From: Diospyros lotus
Lineage: Eukaryota; Streptophyta; Magnoliopsida; Ericales; Ebenaceae
Direction: 5' to 3'
Assembly (NCBI RefSeq): GCF_014633365.1
Contig: NC_068338.1
Coordinates: 13,216,616 to 13,280,615 of the forward strand
DNA length: 64,000 nt
The notes below the pieces were generated by a model. It was not told the DNA's origin. It saw only the letters and a program-made list of their open reading frames with translations, and searched no databases. Below are positions 1-9,188 of this stretch, piece by piece. A program made the position numbers and the translations under genes. How positions within the stretch are numbered: the first letter of the stretch is position 1; each line of letters starts with the position of its first letter.

Positions 1-1527
1 AAGCCTCGTTTCATTGTACCACTCGCTCGTGTTCCCCCACAATTCCTTGTAGTCATCAAGCAAATGAACCTTGTATTGAGACCTCAATTTGTCGAAGTAG
101 TTGTAGAATGGCTCATTGGTGGCGATGTACAAATTCCTCCAAGGTTGGATCATCCCTTTAACCTTTTGAAGGAGGGCATTTGGCGATGTATCAGCATCCA
201 AATGGGGCCACTGCTGCTTATTCTGTGTTTTCTCTCCTCGAACCACATGAACTGCATCAAAGTCCCAGTCCATACGCCCACTAATCCCAGAAACTATATT
301 CATCAGTCTCTTTGATTTCCATAAAGCATGCCACGGCCTCTGAATGTACTTGGCAGCTTGGGCTTCACAAACTCTATACCAATAGTTTTCTGGTTCAGGA
401 GCGTCAAATTGCCTCCAAATTATTGTGCTTTTATCTTTCCTCAGCTGCATTGGTGTAACCTTATGGCTGGCAACCTTTCTGACTGGGATTTTCTTTTTGT
501 GCGTCTTATCCCACTTTTTCCAATCTCTAAGGAATTCACCCTCTTCAACAATCGATGCCACTTCTTTCAAATGCTCAAAATCAAAATAGAACCTAAAATC
601 CTTTCCCTCCTCATCCTTATTACCAGCAGTATAAGTCCCTGACAAGCAAAGACTCAAATCCATCACAAAAGTTCTGTTCAAATACTGAGCCTCCCCGAGA
701 GCACACAAGAAGCTCCAAAGGTAGTGGTTCATTCCTTTACAATAATCCCCTCCACGCGAATAGTACAAGTACTTCCCCTTTCTAAAAGCTGCATCCGAAC
801 CCAAAACAGGGATTGTGTCATTGATCTCATCGTCACGAAAGGGAGGAGGAACTACAGCACGCCCGCCACTCCTAGTTGCGTTAAGCCTAATCCTTGGCCT
901 CCGGGCATTCACACCAGAATGCCAGCCCCTCGCACCAACCACCTTATAGGTGCAATTTTCACTATACCCTATTCTAAACCTTCGGAAATCCCTATATCTC
1001 CTCCATGACTTCTCCTTCTTATTTCTAAACCTCCACGCCACATCACACTCGCCTGCTCTCGATCCATTAACTGGAGTTTGATAATCCAGAAACACAATGG
1101 CCTTAAAAAGCTTCAAATTAAACCTCTCAATGGCTATCAAAACCCGCGGATCAGAACAATTCACCAACATTTCCTCGCAACCCGATGGCAATGTCAAATT
1201 AGTCATGTTCGCTTCCGATTTCTCAATCACCGCCTCGGTGATTAGGACCGCCGAGAGTGCCGGCGACACCGCCGGGGTAGCAGCAGCAGCAATTAAATCT
1301 TCGCCAGTTTTGAGGACAGAAGTATCCGTTTGAAATGTGGCGTTCTCAACTTCGGTGAAAACCCTAGTTAGGGCTCTGGAAGACTCCCAGGGATCGGGAG
1401 GCTGGTACGTGATGGCAATTACAGTGAAAATAAGTACCGAGAACACGAAAACTGAGAAGCACACATTACTTATCAGCTTTATCAGGTTTTGCCCAATTGG
1501 ATCTGTCGTTGAATTCGGTTCTTTCAT
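1..1527 (-). CDS. SUB1: SUB1-like / O-fucosyltransferase-like type II membrane protein (3' end beyond window)
   Basis: One uninterrupted frame of 509 codons runs from the ATG at 1527 down to the window edge, with no stop, so the C-terminus is missing. Seen directly: a short basic/polar N-terminus, one hydrophobic segment at about residues 17-40 (signal anchor), then a long lumenal-type domain with many N-glycosylation sequons (NMT, NLT, NCS, NGS, NCT, NAT, NDT, NRT). A conserved block MDWDFDAVHVVRGEK lies near residues 417-432. From memory of the family, this matches the Arabidopsis SUB1 protein (short under blue light 1), described as a calcium-binding component of cryptochrome/phytochrome signalling and classed by domain searches with plant protein O-fucosyltransferases. 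A Golgi/ER location is inferred from the anchor. No intron is visible in the coding part. Upstream in-frame context favours this ATG because the anchor follows directly. The family assignment is firm; the exact orthology is less sure. Confidence 0.85.
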   Translation of the reverse strand, partial: MKEPNSTTDPIGQNLIKLISNVCFSVFVFSVLIFTVIAITYQPPDPWESSRALTRVFTEVENATFQTDTSVLKTGEDLIAAAATPAVSPALSAVLITEAVIEKSEANMTNLTLPSGCEEMLVNCSDPRVLIAIERFNLKLFKAIVFLDYQTPVNGSRAGECDVAWRFRNKKEKSWRRYRDFRRFRIGYSENCTYKVVGARGWHSGVNARRPRIRLNATRSGGRAVVPPPFRDDEINDTIPVLGSDAAFRKGKYLYYSRGGDYCKGMNHYLWSFLCALGEAQYLNRTFVMDLSLCLSGTYTAGNKDEEGKDFRFYFDFEHLKEVASIVEEGEFLRDWKKWDKTHKKKIPVRKVASHKVTPMQLRKDKSTIIWRQFDAPEPENYWYRVCEAQAAKYIQRPWHALWKSKRLMNIVSGISGRMDWDFDAVHVVRGEKTQNKQQWPHLDADTSPNALLQKVKGMIQPWRNLYIATNEPFYNYFDKLRSQYKVHLLDDYKELWGNTSEWYNETRL

Positions 1528-1800
1528 TGATCAATCAAAGAACCCTGAATCCACTAAAAATTTTCCCAAACCCAAAATGATTCCCAGCGCAGCCTACCAA
1601 ATGAGAAATTGCGTCTCCAAGAAGATTAGGGTTACTTACCTTCCGATCTGAAGAAAATCAAGAGAATGAAGGGATTGCAGAGAGAGAAAGCAGCTCCAAT
1701 GTTGTTGTCTGGATCCGTGATCTGAAATTGAAGAAGACGACGGACACAGTGAAGTAGACAGCTAACAAGAGTGAGATTGGAGAATTGTAGATCTGTCTGG
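1528..1800 (-). promoter_or_regulatory. 5' leader of the SUB1-like gene with a probable leader intron
   Basis: Reading the minus strand, a strong donor (GGAAG then GTAAGTAACC) lies at 1640/1639 and an acceptor ending TTCAG lies at 1545. This would give a 95-base leader intron at 1545-1639, U/A-rich near the acceptor. The purine-rich GAGA-type stretch at about 1660-1800 looks like transcribed leader. The transcription start is not determined. The ATG at 1527 is 18 bases after the proposed acceptor. Confidence 0.45.
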
Positions 1801-2560
1801 TGATGTTTATGCAGCCATTCTGTGGTACCTTAATTTAGAAGTTTTTCGTATTATTTAATATTAAATTATTAATAAAAAATTAAATCAACTATTATTACCT
1901 TCTCGTGTTTTATTCACTCCACGTCACCGTCTACTTGACACGCCACCCCACCGTCAAAGCATGGACTCGCCACCAAAACGCATAATTACGCAGATGCTGC
2001 CTCAACTACGATATAATATCACTTGGACCCTCTCACCCAAAAAATAAGTACACATTAATCCCTAACTATGGAGTTATAGAATCGACTTTACCAAAATTTG
2101 TGAGATTTAGGTTATTTTTATGCGGATTTTTGTCTCTTACATTTAATATGTAAGTTCCTTATCGGTTACCTTGATTTTTTTTTTTCGAAAGCATTACATC
2201 TCTTACTAATGTCGATAAAAAGTATTATTTAGATATTTAATCAAAGTAAGTAATTTTTTTTTCTTAAATTTAAAAAAACTTAGCAAAATTTTAATAATTT
2301 AATGTATAATAGTTTTCTTATGAATGGTCAAAAATATTACTAGTAATAAAATAAGAAAATAAAACACAACCACGATCAAAGCATATAGGGTTTATAGAAT
2401 TTTTTTTTTTTTTTTTTTTTTAGCCTACATCATTTTTTCTTTAAGGTTTCACTATAGATATTCCTTAGTTTCTTAAAGAGCCATAAACAAATATATAATC
2501 TATTGTCTATCAAGAATATTTTTAATGGCAAACAAAGACTTTTATTATAACATAAGAATA
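1801..2560. promoter_or_regulatory. AT-rich upstream region of the SUB1-like gene
   Basis: No gene is visible. The likely promoter lies at about 1800-2050 and contains an ACGT-core motif (CCACGTCA, 1919-1926) of the type bound by plant bZIP factors. This is only suggestive. Further left-to-right the sequence is AT-rich, with a T-run of about 22 at 2400-2420, and nothing else can be assigned. Confidence 0.3.
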
Positions 2561-4093
2561 CACTCATTTACAAATGAGTAAATATAACAATAGAAAATTA
2601 ACTACTACTGACAAGAGCCTTGATCAAAGGAATGCAAAGAAAATGTAAATGAATAACAAACTTCAATTAGTGCTCCAATTTCAACGGCACACATTCTTTG
2701 TTTTGAGAATATTCAATACTCTAGCAAGTTCTCAAATTTTTTTATGTTTGTGATTTCAACAAACTGATTTTCTTATAGGTTTCAAAATAATAGTTGGAAA
2801 TATTGGACAGAAGGCAACATTTGAGACTTTTCTCACAAGAGATTAGTACTTTAATTAATGAAAAACTCATAAATCTACAAACATAAGCTAATAAATAAGA
2901 TAATGTTGTAACCTATCTTTCAGGAGGCATGCATAGTTCTCTTGGAGAAGATTGGGAAAATATGTCCTCTAGGAAAATGTTTTTTTATCTAGAGAATGAT
3001 GTTCTCCTCTCTTAGTCAAGTGAATGAACTCAGAGAGAGACATTCTCCTAAACAAGTCTCATTTACATAATAAGAACCACATAGCTTATTCACCCAATCA
3101 AGTCATTCTCCCAAGAGATAACAAGAGAGATGTTCTCCAGGACAACTCTCGCGTAATAATGACCCTATCATTGCTTAATTCACTCTCTTAATTTCTCACT
3201 AAGAAATTTAAAACCTTCACTATTGCCTCCTATTTGATCACAGGTAGGTCCTCTAATCCCCAAGACTAGGAATTAAGAGTCTCTTACAATTAATGTAGGC
3301 TCTATAGCACTTTAGCTAGGAAAGACAAGAACACAAATAAATGAGATGATCTAAGAAATACCTTCTCAGTTACAATTTCTCTCAAGAAGATACAAGACTT
3401 GAAAAAATTAATTACAAAGAAACAATAGATCCTTTAAGAGAAAATAAAAATTGAAAAGCAATTGAGCACTTGGACACTTTGTAATGAATTCTCTAACCTC
3501 ATAAATGTTGCACCAACCATGTATTTATAGTTGAAAATGAGTACATCCAAAAATTTGGCCATTAAAGATGGTTAAGGTGCATTAAATGCACTCCAAAACT
3601 ATCCATTAGACGTTTCTGTAACAAAAATGGTCGATAGATTCAAAGAATCGATCGACAGCTTAGTTCACAAATTTGAAAAACGACTAACACTTATTGTTAC
3701 AGGGTCAAAAGAAGGCAAACTACAAAGAGCATGCTTTTTAGCGGTTGACAGCCTAAGAGGTCGATCGATAGCAAGGGTAAGGATGGTCGACAATTCCCTG
3801 GAACTAGTGAACAACCTCCATTTGCATTTTAAAACATTTTGCTCCCATTTTCTCAAGCACTTAAAAATAGATTTAAAATCATTTTTGGAGATTTAATTGA
3901 GACATAATACTTCTTTTTTTCCAATCTCTATCACAACAAATTTGACATAAATGATTTTCATTTTAGCCAAGAGATTGAAATTGATTTCTATTGAACCCTT
4001 GAAACCAAAAAGATTTTTATAATTTGAATAAGAATATAAATATAAAGCTCATTGTTTTTCATCATCAAAACCAAACACAAAAGTGAAATATCA
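2560..4093 (-). mobile_element. Diverged copia (SIRE-like) LTR, minus orientation
   Basis: The right end (4093) follows a polypurine tract when read on the minus strand (A9GGG at about 4098-4109) and starts TGATATTTC, with the GGTTTTGATGATG string typical of SIRE-type LTR starts. A TATA-like box (complement of TATTTATAG, about 3522-3530) and a run of variant TCGATCGAC-type motifs (about 3628-3790) occupy the same relative places as in the LTR at 4429-5806. The two LTRs are clearly homologous but well diverged. The left boundary is estimated from the sister LTR length and is uncertain. Confidence 0.5.
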
Positions 4094-4428
4094 TTATCCC
4101 TTTTTTTTTATGATAGCAAAATCTAAAATCAACTTCAATATACATATCTCCTCATTTTTGTCATAAATCAAAAATGTTGGGTTTTCAAAACTAAGTATAG
4201 AAAAACTCCCACTTAAGTTGAAAACCCCCCATTAAACTGATATGACTTAATATAACAATTAAAATGATCACTAGTCATAATAAGGAGGTAAGTAAAGTCT
4301 AAGGAGCTACCATAATAACCATTCAAAAACTATTAACCATACAGAAATGTCAAGCAAAAGATTGATACATTTATGGAGATGATCAAAGAAAAATATTCAG
4401 AATACAAACTGATAGAATTGAACTTATA
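4094..4428 (-). other. 3'-terminal internal scrap of a copia element, including PPT
   Basis: This 335-base stretch separates two related LTRs. Read on the minus strand it ends in the purine run at about 4109-4098 that directly precedes the LTR start at 4093. It is therefore best explained as the last bases of an older element's internal region. No coding sequence is visible. Confidence 0.4.
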
Positions 4429-5806
4429 TGACACACACCAAGAGGGGGGTGAATTGGTATAATTAAAAAAAAAAATTCTTTTGAGAAGCACAGATACTTT
4501 CAAATGGTGAAAAGTAAAAATGAAATTTTATCAATGAACATTCTAAGTCAGTAGAAACAGAAATGCAAAGGAGGCAAAAATAATGGAAAGCAGTGAAGAC
4601 ACGTATTTATAGTGGTTCAGCTTTCCAAGCTTAGTCCACTACCTTAGCTATCAACTAAGGATTTTAAAACCAGTCTTTACTCTCAAACCCCCTACTCAAT
4701 ACGAGCAGGTCCTCTAGTCCTTGACTAGGGAATTTACAACCTCCCAACTTAATGGGCCCTCTAGCTACCGCTAGGAAAAATACAGAGAATGAAATAGAGA
4801 TTCTAAGAGTACAACTCTTAGTTACAAGCTCTCTCTTTAAATGTAAGATCGAGGCTTAAAAGTAATATAACAGTAAAATATCAAAGCCTCTTAAATGAAA
4901 AATACAGAGAGAAAAAGTTAAAGCTCGATGTAACAGTGAAGGCACGATCGTTCAAGATATTCAATATATTTCAACAGCCTTCGATGCGTCTTCAACCACC
5001 TATTTATAGTTGATGGTGAGTAAGTTGAATTTTTGGACCGTTGTGGGTGGTTGGGCGAGCATTTAATGCGCCAAAAACTAGCCGTTATAAGTTTCTGTGA
5101 AACACATAGTCGACAGAGAAAATAGGTTAGTCGACTATTTTATCAAATAAAACTAAACATAGTCGACAGACAGAAAGGCATAGTCGACTATCTTATAACA
5201 CAAAAATCCCATAGTCGACAGATCCTGTTACATAGTCGACTATTGTAAAAATGTGAAGAAATTTTTGAATTCTAAGAACAAAAATAGTCGACAGATGAAA
5301 AGCCATAGTCGACTATCCTTACTTGATAGTCGACAGATTAAGAAATAGTCGACAGATCCCTCACATAGTCGACAGATCCAACCAGCATAGTCGACTATCC
5401 TTATACATAGTCGACTATCCTTAACAGCATAGTCGACTATTCTAAGGCATAGTCAACAGAATAAAACACATAGTCGACTATCCTTTTGAAAATATAGAAA
5501 ACTTTAACATATCCTTATTTTGATCTATTTGAAGGCAAGTTGAGATTATCAAAAGTTTATTTTGAAGACAAATCACTCTCAAAACTTAAACTTATAGCCA
5601 TTTATCATTCATATAGATTTTCATATCTTGCTTCCAAACATATATACATAAAAATTCATTTTCTCATTCATATAATCCTCATAGTATAAATTGATTTTCA
5701 TATAGTCATTTATCAAAACCATTTCATTACAAGAGTGAAAATATCACAAACCATACAAATATCAAAGATTTGCGAGCACATTGTTCATATCATCAAAACC
5801 AGAGCA
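4429..5806 (-). mobile_element. LTR of SIRE/Maximus-like copia element (3' LTR, minus orientation)
   Basis: Read on the minus strand, the LTR begins near 5806 (TGTATGCTCTGG followed by TTTTGATGAT) and ends near 4429 with the ACCAATTCACCCCCCTC string and then a terminal CA. This layout is common in plant SIRE/Tork LTRs. A TATA box (CTATAAATAGG on the minus strand) is at about 4999-5009. Upstream of it in U3 is the GTCGAC motif array (separate entry). The env-like ORF from 6009 and pol remnants from 17834 lie upstream on the same strand, so this is probably the 3' LTR of that element. The matching 5' LTR was not found. Confidence 0.6.
5107..5480. repeat. Array of 15 GTCGAC palindromic motifs in LTR U3
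   Basis: Fifteen exact GTCGAC hexamers (plus one GTCAAC variant) occur in about 370 bases, irregularly spaced. They fall into two classes: seven with context ATAGTCGACAGA and eight with context ATAGTCGACTAT. The second class is a perfect 12-base palindrome. The array lies just upstream of the LTR TATA box in the direction of transcription, so a role as repeated transcription-factor or silencing-factor sites is possible. No factor can be named. Confidence 0.8.
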
Positions 5807-6008
5807 TACATGACCAAAGCCAAAACATACATCATAAGTATGAGAATATGTGAGCATAAAAGCTCAGAATCTGATGGCGGAGGCAGTGAGGATGATAGGG
5901 CAACTAGCGGCCAATCAAGTGAAGGAAGTCAAGCGAGAAGAGATGACACAAGAGAAATGAGCTAAACCAGCTAAGAAGACATCTCATCTTACTGAGATCG
6001 AAGAAGAC

Positions 6009-6954
6009 TCATTTCATTCTTGAGATCAACCATCCCTTGGATAAGTAGATGATAATCCTCACTAGATCCCTCAACTCCTGAAGATTGGGAAGTAGAAAGT
6101 ATAGGGTCTTCATGAGAGATCGTGGTTCATTCCTAATGATTTCTTCTTCAATTACCACTACCTTTCTCTTTTTGCTTTGAACCCAAATCCCATCACCATT
6201 TACTTTGAAACCTACTCTTATGGTTGTGGCAGAGTTCAAATGTTGAGTAGGATTAATATATACCTTTCTTGCTCCACTCAAGTTTCCTACTTCCTTGTCC
6301 AATAGGGTATTGATTGTCATTCCATAATGCAGTGATCTAGTTTTCCCATTGAAGGCTCTAATCATATGATTGATAATTAGCAAGCATAGATTTGACCTCC
6401 TATTAGATATAATGCATTGCATTAACCATAGATCCTTCTTAGTGATTTGAGAAAAAATTTCACTTCTTGGGACCAATACTTGAGTGCAAATGATATGCAA
6501 TAATCTATTGTGTAAACTCAATCTAGTAATGTCATAAATGAATTCAGTAATAGAATCATCCTCAAACACTAATCAACAAGCTCCCACAAAATTGCAAGTC
6601 CATAATGCATAGTCTGTTCCTCCTTCTGGTATTCCAAAAAAATTATGGATCATATTCATATTAACCTAAAAAAATGTTAATCCAATGATTGTTTTAAGCC
6701 TCTTGTTTGACTTTCTCCCATTATAGAGATTGTTTGCATCAGAATAAAATGCTTTGACAACATCCTCTTAGATATCTCTATGGCTTCTCATAAACTCCCA
6801 CCAACCAAACTCTTTGAAAGTTTATATGTAAGGGAATTTAATTGATTCCACAAATTCAATGTCAAGGTGACGGCCAAGTAATACCTCTTGAGAATCAAAC
6901 CCATGCATATATCGCTCTTCTGGTGTAGATTGGAAAATAGCTGGGGGTTGAATT
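6009..6954 (-). pseudogene. env-like / 'putative plant transposon protein' ORF of the SIRE-like element (part 1)
   Basis: An open stretch of 186 codons (6569-6009) continues an upstream reading frame (6954-6570) that is broken by several stops. The protein pattern includes LLHIICTQVLVPRS, TKKDLWLMQCI and NLCLLIINHMI. This resembles the plant-specific domain found in the extra ORF downstream of pol in SIRE/Maximus copia elements and in many uncharacterised plant ORFs. It is not a functional host gene. The first part of the same ORF is displaced to 17284-17337 by the insertion of the 6960-17283 element. Molecular function unknown. Confidence 0.55.
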
Positions 6955-6959
6955 GAGAT
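6955..6959. repeat. Left target-site duplication (GAGAT) of the 6960-17283 element
   Basis: GAGAT directly precedes the LTR start TGTTGTTGCC. GAGAC (17284-17288) directly follows the right LTR end. Four of five bases match, consistent with an old 5-bp LTR-retrotransposon target duplication. Confidence 0.65.
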
Positions 6960-7986
6960 TGTTGTTGCCAAAAATACAACAATTAAAATTTATGATGTGG
7001 GGTCCATGCGAGCTCGGTGTTGGGTGAAGTGAGGTTGTCGTGAAAGAAGTTATCGCAAGGGAGTTTGCTATAAGGATGCTCGCTGTAAGGGTGTTTTCCA
7101 CAAGGATCTGTCTTCGCAGCAAGGATTTACCTTCGTCATAAGGTCTCGCCACAAGGATTTACCTCCGCCACAAGGTCTTGCCAGAAGGATTTGTCTTCGC
7201 CACAACGATTTACCTCCAGCATAAGGTCTCACCGCAAGGATATGACTTTCCCGTAAGGATTTTCCTTCGCCACAAGGTTTCGCCGCAAGGATATGACTTC
7301 ACCACAAGAATTTTCCTTTGCCACAAGGTCTCGTCGCAAGGATCTTCCTTCGCCACAAGGATATGACTTCGCCGCAAGGATTTTCCTTCGCTATAAGGTC
7401 TCACCGCAAGGATCTTCCTTCGCCACAAGGTCTCGTCGCAAGGATATGACCTTGTTGATGCTCAAAAATGGGTTAGAAGGCTCACGGGAATCCTCGCCCG
7501 CAATGACCCTCCGATGCCTGAGTCAATGTCGACCAAGATAACTTTTCACAAAAACAGTAAAAATGCAATCAATATGTCCAATGTTTTACAGAAATCGGAA
7601 GTCCCTTTTAATGTCTTGTACTTGGGTATTTATAGGGTGTGATTCTCAAAGATACATGGTGCTGACACGTGTCGTTTGTTGAACGAGCCATGCACGAGAT
7701 GTGTGGTTGCAATCAAGTCTTTGCCACAAGGCCTTGCAGCACACTACCGCAAGGCTTACCGTAAGACCGCCGCCACAAGGCTTGCGGCAAGGCCATTGTC
7801 GCAAAGAGGGTTCACGGCACACTGCCACAAGGCCATTGTAGCAAAGGGGGCTCATGGTACACTGCTGCAAAGCCCTTGCTGTAAGCTCTTTGCCGCAAAT
7901 GGGGTTGTGGCACACTGCTGCGAGCCTTTTTATTTTTTCTTTAAAAATTCTTTTTTTTTTTTTCTCTTGATTTTCTGGGAACAACA
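6960..7986 (-). repeat. Left (3') LTR of the gag-only element
   Basis: This LTR starts TGTTGTTGCCAAAAATAC and ends CTGGGAACAACA on the plus strand. It matches 16393-17283 in order and orientation. It includes a 20-odd-base minisatellite and a second block of GCAAGGC-type short repeats (about 7710-7925). Confidence 0.8.
7050..7445. repeat. LTR minisatellite, degenerate units of about 20-22 bases
   Basis: About 18 imperfect units with the core CGCCACAAGGATTTACCTT (variants ATATGACTT, ATTTTCCTT, ATCTTCCTT) run head to tail. The same array recurs in the other LTR with a different unit order, so units have been gained, lost or converted since insertion. Confidence 0.75.
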
Positions 7987-8002
7987 ATTTCCCCCCATTC
8001 TT
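7987..8002 (-). promoter_or_regulatory. Polypurine tract of the gag-only element
   Basis: The minus-strand sequence AAGAATGGGGGGAAAT abuts the start of the 3' LTR. This is the expected plus-strand-priming site of the element. Confidence 0.65.
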
Positions 8003-8420
8003 TTGTTTTGTCTTTAGATAAAATTGAAGAATAAAATTTCAAGCAAATTGAGGGTGACGTAGAGGTGCACTACCATTGGCTTGGTTTTTGCCCCAGAGTA
8101 ATTTCTTCATCGCCCATCATGCTTCTAACACTCTCCTGTTGTGAAGTTAGGATACTTTAAATTTAGGTTTTTCTTTAACAGCTTCTACGATCGGACGTTT
8201 TCTACTCCCTCTCACGGCCCGTATTCAATAACCATTCAACACAAGGAATGAGCTATGTGTCCTCTATTTAAATCATGGAACCTGTGCTGGGACCTCGAGC
8301 TCTCCAGGTGTTTCGATTCGAGGGGCGTCCCATCATCAAGCCTTTGGAGATGTCTTGAAGGCAAACATGTATTTTCTGAGTGGAAAACCTTCTGGAGCAT
8401 CTGCATTCCTCTAACGGGCT
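8003..8420. other. Internal non-coding DNA of the gag-only element
   Basis: No ORF or repeat unit could be recognised in this stretch between the PPT and the tandem array. Confidence 0.5.
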
Positions 8421-9188
8421 CATCTACCATAGGTAATCTAGATTTGGCCCAGGGTCCAACACGAGATTCTCATTAGGCATTCGAGTTTTTCGAGAGGCCT
8501 AGGCACCGGATCAACCGAGGAGTCGGGTTTAACTTGGGGCATAGCATCGGACTCAATCAAGGGATCTGGGGGAGCCTGCAGGCATAGGTGTCAGAATACG
8601 GGACGATCTTACATTCATCCGGGGTCATAGCCACCAGATTATCTCTAGGTGACCAGGCCTTTCAGGGACAGGGTCTGGCGTAGGATTCTTATCGGGCGTC
8701 CAAGTTATAGGGAGGCTTATGCGCCAGATCAGTCGAGGAGTCGAGTCTAGCTTGGGGGCGTAGCACCAGACTCAATCCAAGGATCTAAGTGAGCCTACGG
8801 GCATAGGCGTTGGAGCATCCGGTGATCTCGGGATGGGCCATGGCTCGCTGGTTGTTTTGTCCTTTATGTTCATCTTTCAGGGTTGGTCTACCTCAAGGAA
8901 TCTGGGTTTGGCCAGTATATTAGCGCGAGATTCTTGCCAGCCATCTAAGTTTGCCAGGAGGCCTAGGCGCCAGATCAACCAAGGAGCCAGGTCTAGCTAA
9001 AAGGCATGGCACTAGACTCGAACGAGCGATCCAGGTGAGCCTGCGAGCATGGGCATCGGATCTCCTGATGATCCCGAGCTGGCTCATGGTCATCGGCACC
9101 AAATTACTACTAGGCAACTCAACTCCGGTGAACAGAACAATGTTAGAACCATCATATGGTCGTTTTACTACTTTCCCGCATTCTTAGG
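8421..9188. repeat. Internal tandem array, left part (about 220-300-base units)
   Basis: Three diverged units start near 8421, 8645 and 8881. Each carries the ordered landmarks GATTCTTGCCAG, AGGCCTAGGCGCCAGATCAA and GAGCCTGC..GGGCAT. Two more units continue at 13741 and 14232 beyond the nested insertion. Tat-type gypsy elements are known for such arrays in non-coding internal regions. Confidence 0.75.

Noticed and set aside
4094..5806. Considered that the two LTRs at 2560-4093 and 4429-5806 are partners of one very short element
   Set aside because: They are too diverged from each other compared with other pairs here, and no PBS follows the right-hand LTR.
7050..7445. Regularly spaced short repeats resembling a CRISPR array
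   Set aside because: Units abut without unique spacers, lie within LTRs of a plant retrotransposon, and vary as a minisatellite.
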